In this document: positions 54,731 through 63,833 of the stretch, one piece after another | Numbering within the stretch: position 1 is the stretch's first letter | Layout: each line of letters opens with the position of its first letter | Assembly: GCF_025362475.1 (NCBI RefSeq) | Contig: NZ_JANYGH010000063.1 | Location: 47,215 to 111,214, forward strand | DNA from: Mucilaginibacter sp. | GTDB taxonomy: Bacteria; Bacteroidota; Bacteroidia; Sphingobacteriales; Sphingobacteriaceae | Direction: 5' to 3' | DNA: 64,000 nt | The notes under the pieces: model-generated | What the model was told of the DNA's origin: nothing | The model's database searches: none | What the model saw: the letters and a program-made list of their open reading frames with translations, nothing else | Made by a program: the position numbers and the translations under genes

Positions 54731-55192
54731 TTGTACTCCCGCGATCAGGCATCACAAATTAAACAGGCATTCTGGACGGCCTTTGGCCAATACATTGCTC
54801 CGCATCCGTCAGCAGAGGGTTTAAAAATAAACTGGATAAACTATAAAACGGGCATAAAGCACCTTAGCTTTAAGATGCAGGCCGATAACCGTTCAGCTTT
54901 TATCGCCATTGAGATCGCTCATCCTGATACCGGCATCCAGGAATTGGTATTTGAACAGTTTAAAGAGCTCAAAGCTGTACTCAATTCAAGTATTGAGGAG
55001 GAGTGGGACTGGCAATTACACACTACCGATGAAAATAATAAAACCGTAAGCCGCATTATTAAAACCTTACCCAACGTAAGTGTTTTTAACCAAAAAGACT
55101 GGCCCGCGCTTATCTCATTCTTCAAGCCCCGCATTATTGCCCTTGATGATTTCTGGAGCACAGCAAATTACAGCTTTGATATATTCAAGTGA
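54731..55192 (+). CDS. DUF4268-family protein
   Basis: 153 residues. The N-terminus YSRDQASQIKQAFWTAFGQY and the central SFKMQADNRSAFIAIEIAHPD are the DUF4268 pattern; members are predicted to have a restriction-endonuclease-like fold, but the function is unknown. The start is TTG at 54731: no ATG is available near, an in-frame stop lies 9 bases upstream, and this start restores the typical family N-terminus. Cytoplasmic. Confidence 0.85.
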   Translation: MYSRDQASQIKQAFWTAFGQYIAPHPSAEGLKINWINYKTGIKHLSFKMQADNRSAFIAIEIAHPDTGIQELVFEQFKELKAVLNSSIEEEWDWQLHTTDENNKTVSRIIKTLPNVSVFNQKDWPALISFFKPRIIALDDFWSTANYSFDIFK

Positions 55193-55309
55193 TGTGCAGA
55201 TTTCAGATGTGCAGATGTGAGAATTGTCTGAACCAGAATTTTTAGAATTAAAGAATTAACAGAATTTGCTTTCATAATCTGCACATCTGAAATTTGCATA
55301 TCTGCACAT
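55191..55309. repeat. Imperfect inverted repeat, TGCACATCTGAAAT type
   Basis: GATGTGCAGATTTCAGATGT with further GCAGATG (55191-55217) is mirrored by a 33-base stretch (55277-55309) built from ATCTGCACATCTGAAAT. It resembles repeats of the phrase TCTGCACATCTG scattered through intergenic space in this family. Found right after the DUF4268 stop. Confidence 0.5.
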
Positions 55310-55472
55310 TAATCCTTCATCTGCTCATCTAAAATCTGCCCATCTTTCTACAATTCGTATCAATTAATCGTCTATTTGACGCTTTTTTTTAAAACCGTTT
55401 ATTAATTGAAAAGAAAAGCAAATATTTACCGATAATAATTATATATCTACATTATAAATCTTACTAAAACAC

Positions 55473-57941
55473 ATGAAAAGGTTTCCATTAACCGTATTTT
55501 TTGCACTTATTGTTTTTTTAGCAAGGGCGCAGGATACTCAAGCCCCGGCTTATCCACTGATAACACATAATCCTTACTTTAGTATCTGGTCATTTTCTGA
55601 TAAATTAAATGAATCAACTACCAGGCACTGGACAGGTAAAAATCAATCATTACTTGGCTTGATAAAAGTTGACGGTGATGTGTATCGTTTCATGGGTAAA
55701 GAGCCGGCAACCTATAAAACTGTTGTTCCTGCTGCCGACGAAAAACCATACATCTGTAAATACACAGAAACCCAACCAACACAAAATTGGGCTGATACAA
55801 AATTTGATGACACCGCCTGGAAAACCGGCACCGCGCCCTTCAGTGATGATAAAGCAATGGGCAATACCATTTGGAAGGGCCGGGATATTTGGGTAAGGAG
55901 AACCTTTACTTTTCATAAAACTGCTATTAATAAGCTTTATCTTAAGCTACATCATGATGATGAGGCGGAAGTGTATCTGAATGGCGAAAAAATAAATGTG
56001 AGCAGCGGCGCTAATGGCGATCTGCAGATGATCACCCTTAAGGATGATGTAGTTGAAAAATTAAAGGAGGGCGAAAATGTACTTGCTTTGCATTGTACCA
56101 ACACAGGCGGAGGCGGAGCGCTTGATGCCGGCTTTGCTGATGAGCTAAAGCCAACAGATCATGCTGAGCTGCAGGCTGCAAAACAAACCGGAGTTACCAT
56201 CAATGCAACACAAACCATTTATTACTTTAAATGTGGTGATGTGGATCTGAAGGTTACATTCACATCGCCTTTATTGATGAACAACTTAGCTTTATTGTCA
56301 AGGCCGGTATCTTATATTACTTATAGCGTAAAATCAAGTACTGGTAAAGCGCATAATGTGGAGGTTTATTTTGGCGCATCAACTGATGTTGCCCGCAATA
56401 CACCAAACCAGGCGATGACCACTCAAAAATATGCAACGAGTACTTTGTCTATTTTAAAAGCCGGTACCGTTGAGCAGCCTATCCTGCAAAAAAGGGGAGA
56501 TGATTTGAGGATAGACTGGGGATATATGTATGTGGCGGTTCCCAAAACATTTGGTGCTCTGCAATATGTAAGCACCGAAAGTGAAGGGGTTAATTCATTT
56601 TTTAAAGGTGATGGTAAATCAACTGCAAAAGAGGGTACCAACCTGGTTTTAAATACCGTACTATCTCTTGGCATGGTTGGTAAAACTGCTGTAAGTAAAT
56701 TTATTGAGCTGGGTTATGATGATATTACCCCGGTACAGTATTTTCATGCCAATTTAAAACCATGGTGGAAAACCGCTCAAATTAAAACCATTGAGCAGGC
56801 CTTAGCCAAAGCCGCAGTTGATTATCCAGCGGTGTTAAAAAGCTGCACTGCCTTTAACAGTTCGGTATATAATGATGCCGAAAAAGCTGGTGGCGACAAA
56901 TATGCAAAGCTATGTGTGCTGGCTTATCGCCAGGCCATATCAGCGCATACGTTAGTAAAAAGCCCGCAGGGCGAGATCCTGTTTTTATCTAAAGAAAACT
57001 TTAGTAATGGATCAATCAATACCGTGGATGTAACATACCCATCTGCGCCTTTGTTCCTGATTTATAACCCAAGCCTGATGGAAGGGATGCTGAATGGAAT
57101 TTTCTACTTTAGTGAAACCGGGAAGTTTCCTCATGATTTTGCCGCACATGATCTGGGTACTTATCCTATAGCCAACGGGCAAACTTATGGTGAAGGTATG
57201 CCGGTTGAGGAATCGGGCAATATGCTGGCGCTTACTGCTGCCATAGTTAAAGCCAATGGCAACAACCCGGCTTATGCCAAAAAACATTGGAAGGTGTTAA
57301 CAGATTGGGCCAATTACCTGAGTCGTGAAGGACTTGATCCCGCTAATCAGCTTTGCACCGATGACTTTGCGGGTCACCTTGCACGCAATGCTAACTTATC
57401 TGCTAAAGCAATTGTGGGTATCGGTTGCTATGCCCACCTTGCCGATCTGTTAGGTGAAAAAGCAGTGGCTGCTAAATACCAGGCTATGGCTAAAGAAATG
57501 GTAACTAAATGGATGAAAATGGCCGATGCAGGTGATCATTATTCATTGGTGTTTGATAAACCTGAAACCTGGAGCCAGAAATACAATATCGTTTGGGATA
57601 AGATTTTAGGATTAAACCTTTTCCCGCAATCTGTTTACGATCGTGAGATCAAATTTTATCTGACCAAACAAAATGAATTTGGTTTGCCTTTAGATAGTCG
57701 AAAAACCTACACTAAAAGCGACTGGATCCTTTGGACTGCTACTTTAGCCAAAAATCAGGACGATTTTAAGACTCTTGCTGCTCCTATATATAAATACGCG
57801 ATGGAAACACCGACCCATGTACCATTAAGCGACTGGCACGAAACCACCGACGGCAAGCAGGTAGGTTTCCAGGCGCGCAGTGTGGTAGGGGGCTATTTTA
57901 TAAAGCTGCTACAGGAAAAATGGAGACCTGATGTTAAGTAG
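55473..57941 (+). CDS. Secreted DUF4965/glutaminase-A-like protein
   Basis: 822 residues. Signal peptide ends LARAQ. Family regions in order: DUF4964-like start (YPLITHNPYFSIWSFSDKLN), an inserted jelly-roll or galactose-binding-like module (~110-215; WVRRTFTF ... LHHDDEAEVYLNGEKI), DUF5127-like middle, and DUF4965/DUF1793 C-terminal alpha/alpha-barrel part (LSREGLDPANQLCTDDFAGH, then DSRKTYTKSDW). The family is annotated as glutaminase, yet its fold is that of glycoside hydrolases; activity is not proven. Periplasmic or surface. No susCD genes nearby, stands alone. Confidence 0.9.
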   Translation: MKRFPLTVFFALIVFLARAQDTQAPAYPLITHNPYFSIWSFSDKLNESTTRHWTGKNQSLLGLIKVDGDVYRFMGKEPATYKTVVPAADEKPYICKYTETQPTQNWADTKFDDTAWKTGTAPFSDDKAMGNTIWKGRDIWVRRTFTFHKTAINKLYLKLHHDDEAEVYLNGEKINVSSGANGDLQMITLKDDVVEKLKEGENVLALHCTNTGGGGALDAGFADELKPTDHAELQAAKQTGVTINATQTIYYFKCGDVDLKVTFTSPLLMNNLALLSRPVSYITYSVKSSTGKAHNVEVYFGASTDVARNTPNQAMTTQKYATSTLSILKAGTVEQPILQKRGDDLRIDWGYMYVAVPKTFGALQYVSTESEGVNSFFKGDGKSTAKEGTNLVLNTVLSLGMVGKTAVSKFIELGYDDITPVQYFHANLKPWWKTAQIKTIEQALAKAAVDYPAVLKSCTAFNSSVYNDAEKAGGDKYAKLCVLAYRQAISAHTLVKSPQGEILFLSKENFSNGSINTVDVTYPSAPLFLIYNPSLMEGMLNGIFYFSETGKFPHDFAAHDLGTYPIANGQTYGEGMPVEESGNMLALTAAIVKANGNNPAYAKKHWKVLTDWANYLSREGLDPANQLCTDDFAGHLARNANLSAKAIVGIGCYAHLADLLGEKAVAAKYQAMAKEMVTKWMKMADAGDHYSLVFDKPETWSQKYNIVWDKILGLNLFPQSVYDREIKFYLTKQNEFGLPLDSRKTYTKSDWILWTATLAKNQDDFKTLAAPIYKYAMETPTHVPLSDWHETTDGKQVGFQARSVVGGYFIKLLQEKWRPDVK

Positions 57942-57965
57942 AGTTAGGGAATAGAATAAATATTG

Positions 57966-58159
57966 AAGAGTCAAGAATTAAGATACAAGAATTAAGACCG
58001 AATCTTGTATCCTCATGTCATTGAGAGGGCAGCGCGGCAATCGTGAACTGTGCAGAATGCTTGCATAGTTCACGATTGCTGCGTACCTCTCAATGACATT
58101 TTTTTTGCAAGGGCAATGTGTCTTGTCTCTTGATTCTTATATCTTGATTCTTGACTCTT
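57966..58159. repeat. Nested inverted-repeat element (about 194 bp)
   Basis: Outer arms of 32 bases (57966-57997 and 58128-58159) agree at 29 of 32 positions. Inside lies a second perfect 13-bp pair (58016-58028 with 58086-58098) and within that an 18-bp pair with one mismatch (58037-58054 with 58062-58079). T8 follows the inner palindrome (58099-58106), so it may also end transcription of the DUF4965 gene. The form is that of a MITE-like or REP-like element. Confidence 0.65.
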
Positions 58160-58208
58160 ATTATTCGCTCTTGTATGTTAAATCTTTTTCTATACTTTTA
58201 TTGTGTCA

Positions 58209-59528
58209 ATGGAAACCAAAAACAACAAGAAAACCATCCGTGCCTGGGCTTTTTTCGATTGGGCCAACTCGGCCTATAACCTGGTCATCACTTCAACAAT
58301 TTTCCCGGCCTATTATGTAGCTATCACCTCAAATGCTAAAAATGGCGATAGGGTAATGTTTTTCGGTAAAAGCTTTATTAATACGGCATTATCAAATTAC
58401 GCGCTGGCAGTTGCTTACATGATAATGGTTTTACTGTTACCCATACTATCTTCAATTGCAGATTATAGGGGCAACAAAAAGATTTTTATGCAATTTTTTA
58501 CGTGGCTGGGCTCCATGTCATGCTGCGGGCTGTTTTTCTTCGGACCCAATAACCTGGAGTTTGGAATAATTTGTTTTGCGCTTGCGGCTATCGGTTATAG
58601 CGGAGGTTTTGTTTTTTACAATTCTTATTTGCCAGAAATTGCTACCATTGATATGCAGGATAAAGTAAGCGCTAAAGGATTTACTTACGGATATATCGGG
58701 AGTGTTATTTTACAGATAATATGTCTTGTTTTTGTGCTTTCGCCTAAAACCTTTGGATTAACCAGCGGTGGCGCAGCACAGCTTTCATTTCTTCTGGTTG
58801 GTATCTGGTGGATAGGTTTTGCATATATTCCTTTCATCGTATTGCCAAAAGGTAGTCCCAATGCAGAAACCCACCAACACAACATTATTAAAGGCGGTTT
58901 TATCGAATTAGCTAAGGTTTGGGCTAAGGTTAAAACCATGCCCTTGTTAAAGCGATTTTTACCCGCATTTTTCTTTTATTCTATGGGGGTGCAAACTATT
59001 ATGCTGGTTGCCGCCGGCTTTGGCGCCAAAGTGCTAAAGATGGAAACAAGCGGTTTGATAGAAATTATCCTGATCATACAAATAGTTGCCATAGGCGGTG
59101 CTACACTAATGTCGCGCTTGTCGGCTATTTATGGTAACGTAAAAGTTTTAATATTGGTGGTAATTATTTGGGTAGCGGCATGTATAGCGGCGTATTTTGT
59201 AACCACCATTCCGCAATTTTATGGGCTTGCTATTATTGTTGGCTTAATTATGGGAGGTATTCAGTCTATGTCACGTTCCACTTATTCTAAATATTTACCC
59301 GAGAATATACCGGATACTGCCTCTTTCTTCAGTTTTTATGACGTTACCGAAAAACTGGCGATAGTAGGAGGTATGTTCAGTTTTGCTTTTATAGAAGAGA
59401 TAACCGGTAGCATGCGCAATTCGACACTGGCATTATGCGGTTTTTTTATTATTGGATTAATATTATTGTTTTCTTTGTTAAAAGCTGAAAAAAGCATTCA
59501 AAAAAATGCTGACTTTAGCGCCGAATAA
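58209..59528 (+). CDS. UMF1-type MFS transporter (Atg22-like family)
   Basis: 439 residues, about twelve membrane helices. N-terminal RAWAFFDWANSAYNLVITST is the UMF1 signature, with FSRPTYSKYL-like sequence (GIQSMSRSTYSKYLPE) near the second half and FSFYDVTEKLAIVGGMFSF at the end. Related to yeast Atg22 vacuolar permeases; the substrate is not known. ATG 58209 is preferred to GTG 58203. The next gene starts 9 bases downstream. Confidence 0.9.
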   Translation: METKNNKKTIRAWAFFDWANSAYNLVITSTIFPAYYVAITSNAKNGDRVMFFGKSFINTALSNYALAVAYMIMVLLLPILSSIADYRGNKKIFMQFFTWLGSMSCCGLFFFGPNNLEFGIICFALAAIGYSGGFVFYNSYLPEIATIDMQDKVSAKGFTYGYIGSVILQIICLVFVLSPKTFGLTSGGAAQLSFLLVGIWWIGFAYIPFIVLPKGSPNAETHQHNIIKGGFIELAKVWAKVKTMPLLKRFLPAFFFYSMGVQTIMLVAAGFGAKVLKMETSGLIEIILIIQIVAIGGATLMSRLSAIYGNVKVLILVVIIWVAACIAAYFVTTIPQFYGLAIIVGLIMGGIQSMSRSTYSKYLPENIPDTASFFSFYDVTEKLAIVGGMFSFAFIEEITGSMRNSTLALCGFFIIGLILLFSLLKAEKSIQKNADFSAE

Positions 59529-59537
59529 TTTGTGCCG

Positions 59538-60266
59538 ATGAAGATAGAGCTGTTTGTACCATGTTTTGTAGATCAATTATTTCCTGATACTGCTTTTAAT
59601 ACCGTAAAGGTATTGGAAAAGGCGGGCTGCAAAGTGAGTTTTAACCCAAACCAAACCTGCTGTGGTCAACCGGCGTTTAATGCTGGTTTTTGGGATGATG
59701 CAAAAGCCATTGGGAGTAAATTTTTGAATGATTTTTCGGAAGATAGTGTTATTGTTACGCCCTCGGCATCATGTACCGGCATGGTGAAAAATTATTATAA
59801 TGATCTGTTTACCAATACCGCGGTACATAACAAATGCCGGGCAATACAGGGAAATATCTATGAATTATCAGATTTTCTGGTAAATATCCTTCAATTTGAT
59901 TACTTCGGTGCTGAATTGGATGGTAAGGCTGTTTATCATGATAGCTGTGCCGCCCTGCGCGAGTGCAAGATAAGAAACGAGCCACGCCAGCTGCTTTCTA
60001 AAGTACTGGGTTTAGAATTGCTCGAACTAAAAGATAATGAAACCTGCTGCGGTTTCGGCGGAACATTTGCCGTTAAATTCGAGGCTATTTCAACTGCAAT
60101 GGCGCAGCAAAAAGTTGATAACGCATTGGCCGCAGGCGCCGAATACATTATTTCAACAGATGCCTCTTGCCTGATGCACCTGCAAAGCTATATTGATAAA
60201 AACAGTCTGCCTATAAAAACTATCCACCTGGCCGATGTATTAGCCTTAGGGTGGGGGAATGTTTGA
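59538..60266 (+). CDS. LutA-like (Fe-S)-binding oxidoreductase subunit
   Basis: 242 residues with two CCG domains: KIELFVPCFVDQLFP, NQTCCGQPAFNAG, then VYHDSCAALRECKI, ETCCGFGGTFAVKF and STDASCLMHLQSYI. Such proteins are subunits of lactate (LutABC) or heterodisulfide-type oxidoreductases; the LutB and LutC partners are not in the window. ATG 59538 is chosen over GTG 59532. Located 9 bases after the MFS gene, so co-transcribed; a lactate import link is possible but unproven. Confidence 0.85.
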   Translation: MKIELFVPCFVDQLFPDTAFNTVKVLEKAGCKVSFNPNQTCCGQPAFNAGFWDDAKAIGSKFLNDFSEDSVIVTPSASCTGMVKNYYNDLFTNTAVHNKCRAIQGNIYELSDFLVNILQFDYFGAELDGKAVYHDSCAALRECKIRNEPRQLLSKVLGLELLELKDNETCCGFGGTFAVKFEAISTAMAQQKVDNALAAGAEYIISTDASCLMHLQSYIDKNSLPIKTIHLADVLALGWGNV

Positions 60267-60299
60267 TGGATATCTCTTTACTCGTGTCGTTTATTAAAT

Positions 60300-60758
60300 T
60301 TAGCGAGGCAATACCTCTCCGTTAAAACTTAATGTTTCATTCCAGTACGTCTTAATGTGGTGTAAATCAGCATCTGGATTAACTTTTTGAAGACAGCCAT
60401 TTTCATCAACAAATAGTCCGGAATAATATGAACTATCTCCACATCTCACTGTATCTCTTTTTTGATGAGAGTGCACTGCAACAAGCCAGAAAATGGGATC
60501 TTCCTTGTCCAGGCGGGATTTAGCTTCGCTATATACCAAATCCCATTCTTTTCCCACTTTTGACAACAGGAATTTAAATAGAGGCGTATAATCATAACCA
60601 AAACGACCACTAATCATGGGGCCGTGAGGTGTATCATCTTTCAAAAAAGCCTTCGTATGTCGTTGGTACCTAAATTCGCCACCTGTAACAACGTTGTACT
60701 TATTATTTAAAGAAACTTTATTTTCCTTTCTGTATAATGGTTCTTTTTTTCCTCTCAT
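60300..60758 (-). CDS. Hypothetical protein, 152 aa
   Basis: 152 residues, basic, starting RGKKEPLYRKENKVSLNNKY, with GYDYTPLFKFLLSKVGKEWD, DPIFWLVAVHSHQKRD and SSYYSGLFVDENGCLQKVNP. The composition is soluble. No family is recognised and the neighbours do not help, as it lies between two plus-strand operons. A short, isolated gene on the opposite strand could be a recent gain. Confidence 0.55.
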   Translation of the reverse strand: MRGKKEPLYRKENKVSLNNKYNVVTGGEFRYQRHTKAFLKDDTPHGPMISGRFGYDYTPLFKFLLSKVGKEWDLVYSEAKSRLDKEDPIFWLVAVHSHQKRDTVRCGDSSYYSGLFVDENGCLQKVNPDADLHHIKTYWNETLSFNGEVLPR

Positions 60759-60860
60759 ATTTGGCTATTCAATCAAATATATTGTTTTAAAATTGTTAAA
60801 ACCAGTTTGCATTCAAATCCGAAATCGAACATTCGCAATCTGAAATCAAAAATAAAATCC

Positions 60861-60868
60861 TATTTTTG
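60861..60868 (+). promoter_or_regulatory. Predicted -7 box of the thrS operon
   Basis: TATTTTTG, an exact TAnnTTTG match, 75 bases before the thrS ATG. The implied leader is about 68 bases and includes the hairpin at 60882-60903. Confidence 0.55.
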
Positions 60869-60881
60869 CACCTCAAATAAA

Positions 60882-60903
60882 TGATCACTCCCGTAGGTGA
60901 TCA
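60882..60903 (+). promoter_or_regulatory. thrS leader hairpin
   Basis: TGATCAC (60882-60888) and GTGATCA (60897-60903), perfect 7-bp stem, 8-base loop TCCCGTAG. The loop contains CGT, the anticodon of one tRNA-Thr. In E. coli thrS is autoregulated by a leader hairpin that mimics tRNA-Thr; whether this acts likewise is inference. Confidence 0.4.
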
Positions 60904-60942
60904 CAAAACGTAATTTTATTAAAATTTAAATCATAGTTGTAG

Positions 60943-62868
60943 ATGATTAGTATTACACTTCCAGATGGTTCCGTTCGTGAATACGATAAAGGAATTACTT
61001 CTATGCAGATCGCGCAGTCGATCTCCGAAGGATTAGCACGCAATGTATTAGCAGCCGAAGTTGATGGCCAGGTTTGGGACGCAAGTCGCCCAATTGAGCA
61101 GGATTCGCACGTTAAACTTTTAACCTGGAACGATGCTTTAGGTAAATCAACTTTCTGGCATTCATCAGCCCACTTATTAGCAGAGGCTTTAGAGGCCCTT
61201 TACCCGGGTACTAAGTTTGGTATCGGCCCCGCTATTGAAACAGGCTTTTATTACGATGTTGACTTTGGCGATCGTGAATTTTCATCAGATGAGTTCAAGA
61301 AGATTGAAGACAAGGTTATTGAGCTTGCCAAAACCAAGGCCGAGTACATTCGTAAACCGGTTAGCAAGGCAGATGCTATCGAGTACTTTACCGAAAAAGA
61401 TGATGAGTACAAACTGGATCTGATCAAGGATCTTCCGGATGGCGCTATCACTTTTTATACACAAGGAAACTTTACCGATCTGTGCCGTGGGCCTCATATC
61501 CCCAACACAGGGTTCATAAAAGCTGTAAAGCTGATGAGTGTTGCCGGGGCCTACTGGCGCGGTGATGAAACACGCAGGCAGCTTACCCGTATTTACGGTG
61601 TTACATTCCCTAAAGCCAGCGAGCTTACAGAATACCTGCATATGATCGAAGAGGCTAAAAAGCGCGATCACAGGAAATTGGGTAAGGAATTGGAATTGTT
61701 TGCTTTTTCGGAAAAAGTGGGCATGGGTTTACCATTATGGTTGCCTAAAGGAACAGCCTTACGTGAGCGTTTGCAAAACTTCCTTCAAAAAGCACAAGTA
61801 AAAGCTGGTTACGAGCAGGTAATTACACCACACATCGGTCATAAAAATCTGTATGTAACATCTGGCCACTATGAGAAATATGGCGCCGATTCATTTCAGC
61901 CTATAAAAACCCCGCAGGAGGGAGAGGAGTTCTTTTTAAAACCAATGAACTGCCCGCACCACTGCGAGATATATAAAACAAAACCACGCTCGTACAAAGA
62001 TCTTCCTGTTCGTTTGGCTGAGTTTGGTACCGTATACCGTTATGAACAAAGCGGCGAGCTGCACGGCTTAACTCGTGTACGCGGCTTTACACAGGATGAT
62101 GCACACTTGTTTTGTCGCCCGGACCAGGTGAAGGATGAGTTTAAAAAAGTAATCGACCTTGTACTATATGTATTTAAGGCGCTTGGTTTTGATAACTATA
62201 CTGCGCAGGTTTCCTTACGTGATCCTGAAAACAAAGCCAAATACATCGGTACTGATGAAAACTGGGCTTTGGCAGAATCCGCTATTATTGAGGCTGCTGC
62301 TGAAAAGGGTTTGACCACCGTTGTTGAATTGGGTGAGGCTGCATTTTATGGCCCTAAGCTTGATTTTATGGTGAGGGATGCCCTTGGTCGTAAATGGCAA
62401 TTGGGAACCATACAGGTTGATTATAACCTGCCTGAGCGTTTTGAACTGGAATACACTGGTAGTGATAATTTAAAACATCGCCCGGTAATGATTCACAGGG
62501 CGCCGTTTGGCTCTATGGAACGCTTCATCGCAGTATTAATTGAGCATTGCGCAGGTAATTTCCCATTGTGGTTATCTCCGGAGCAATTTATTATTCTTCC
62601 GATATCAGAAAAATACGAGGAATATGCAAAAAAACTTTCTGATGTGTTAAAAGATTCCGATATTTGCGGGCTGATTGATTTCAGAGACGAGAAGATAGGG
62701 CGTAAAATACGCGATGCTGAAGTCAAAAAGATCCCTTATATGTTGATTGTGGGCGAAAAGGAAGCTGCCGAAGGCATGGTTTCTGTTAGGAAACATGGTC
62801 AGGGTGACTTGGGAAGTATGAGCATAGAAGATTTTAAAGAACAAATAATTAAAGAAATAAAAGTATAA
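60943..62868 (+). CDS. thrS: Threonyl-tRNA synthetase
   Basis: 641 residues. TGS domain (~1-62), editing domain with His73/His77 (FWHSSAHLLA) and Cys181/His185 (CRGPH), catalytic core with Cys337 in MNCPHHC, motif 2 RLAEFGTVYRYEQSGELHGL, and motif 3 HRAPFGSMERFIAVL; a C-terminal anticodon-binding domain (~545-641) follows. Complete, normal length. The first gene of the operon with infC, rpmI and rplT, as is common in Bacteroidota. Confidence 0.98.
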   Translation: MISITLPDGSVREYDKGITSMQIAQSISEGLARNVLAAEVDGQVWDASRPIEQDSHVKLLTWNDALGKSTFWHSSAHLLAEALEALYPGTKFGIGPAIETGFYYDVDFGDREFSSDEFKKIEDKVIELAKTKAEYIRKPVSKADAIEYFTEKDDEYKLDLIKDLPDGAITFYTQGNFTDLCRGPHIPNTGFIKAVKLMSVAGAYWRGDETRRQLTRIYGVTFPKASELTEYLHMIEEAKKRDHRKLGKELELFAFSEKVGMGLPLWLPKGTALRERLQNFLQKAQVKAGYEQVITPHIGHKNLYVTSGHYEKYGADSFQPIKTPQEGEEFFLKPMNCPHHCEIYKTKPRSYKDLPVRLAEFGTVYRYEQSGELHGLTRVRGFTQDDAHLFCRPDQVKDEFKKVIDLVLYVFKALGFDNYTAQVSLRDPENKAKYIGTDENWALAESAIIEAAAEKGLTTVVELGEAAFYGPKLDFMVRDALGRKWQLGTIQVDYNLPERFELEYTGSDNLKHRPVMIHRAPFGSMERFIAVLIEHCAGNFPLWLSPEQFIILPISEKYEEYAKKLSDVLKDSDICGLIDFRDEKIGRKIRDAEVKKIPYMLIVGEKEAAEGMVSVRKHGQGDLGSMSIEDFKEQIIKEIKV

Positions 62869-62869
62869 C

Positions 62870-63436
62870 TTGGCATTAAACAAACCTTTCAATAGAGGAC
62901 CAAGGCTTCCTTTTAAGAAAAAAGAAGCTGAACACAACATCAACCAATTCATTAGGGCTCAGGAAGTTCGCCTTGTAGGTGACAACGTAGAGCAAGGAAT
63001 TTTTTCATTAAGAGATGCCCTTGCTATAGCGCAAGAGCAGGAATTAGATCTTGTTGAAATATCTCCGAACGCTGTACCGCCGGTTTGTAAAGTAACTGAC
63101 TATAACAAGTTTATTTACGAGCAAAAGAAAAAGCTTAAGGAGATAAAAAGTAATGCCAAGCAAACTGTTATTAAAGAGATTCGCTTTGGCCCGAACACTG
63201 ATGATCATGACTTTGAATTTAAATTAAAGCATGCTATTAAATTTTTGGAAGCCGGCGAAAAAGTAAGGGCTTACGTACACTTTAAGGGCCGCGCAATTGT
63301 TTACAAAGAGCAGGGTGAGATATTACTGCTTCGTTTTGCACAGGCATTGGAAGATGTAGGTAAAGTTGAACAACTACCAAAGCTAGAAGGTAAAAGGATG
63401 TTTTTAACCCTTGCACCCAAAGCTGCAAAAAAATAA
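62870..63436 (+). CDS. infC: Translation initiation factor IF-3, TTG start
   Basis: 188 residues. N-domain: EHNINQFIRAQEVRLVGDN, SLRDALAIAQEQELDLVEI; linker KFIYEQKKKLKE; C-domain: KEIRFGPNTDDHDFEFKLKH. The reading frame starts with TTG at 62870, one base after the thrS stop; no ATG is available upstream of the conserved N-domain. Rare start codons for infC are well known in other bacteria and let IF-3 control its own synthesis. A hairpin (63445-63480) follows. Confidence 0.95.
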   Translation: MALNKPFNRGPRLPFKKKEAEHNINQFIRAQEVRLVGDNVEQGIFSLRDALAIAQEQELDLVEISPNAVPPVCKVTDYNKFIYEQKKKLKEIKSNAKQTVIKEIRFGPNTDDHDFEFKLKHAIKFLEAGEKVRAYVHFKGRAIVYKEQGEILLLRFAQALEDVGKVEQLPKLEGKRMFLTLAPKAAKK

Positions 63437-63444
63437 TTTCAGAT

Positions 63445-63480
63445 GTACTGATGTGTAATTTCAGAGTTATACATCAGTAC
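63445..63480 (+). repeat. Hairpin between infC and rpmI
   Basis: GTACTGATGTGTAA (63445-63458) and TTATACATCAGTAC (63467-63480) agree at 13 of 14 positions around an 8-base loop. No T-run, so not a full terminator; it could stabilise the upstream message or lower read-through to the ribosomal-protein genes. Confidence 0.45.
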
Positions 63481-63554
63481 TATCTTATATAAAGGTATTT
63501 ACAGATCTGCAGGGTTGCACATTTGTAAGTTAAACAAACAATTAAATAATAGTT

Positions 63555-63755
63555 ATGCCAAAAATGAAAACCAATTCCAGTGCAAAAAAGCGTTTTAAGC
63601 TTACTGGAACCGGTAAAATCACACGGAAGAATGCTTTCAAAAGCCACATCTTAACTAAGATGTCGACTAAACGTAAGCGTAACCTTGGTCATACCAGCTT
63701 AGTATCTAAAGCTGATATGGGAAATGTTAAACGTATGCTTTGCATCGGAAAGTAA
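63555..63755 (+). CDS. rpmI: Ribosomal protein bL35
   Basis: 66 residues, highly basic, PKMKTNSSAKKRFKLTGTGK at the start and TSLVSKADMGNVKRML near the end, a standard L35. It is part of the thrS-infC-rpmI-rplT operon; 118 bases after infC and 78 bases before rplT. Confidence 0.97.
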   Translation: MPKMKTNSSAKKRFKLTGTGKITRKNAFKSHILTKMSTKRKRNLGHTSLVSKADMGNVKRMLCIGK

Positions 63756-63833
63756 TTCACAATTTTTTTAACCAGGTATTAGAGTTTTAAGTTCGGCTTT
63801 AAAGGCAGGCACTCACTACCAAAATCAAACAAC

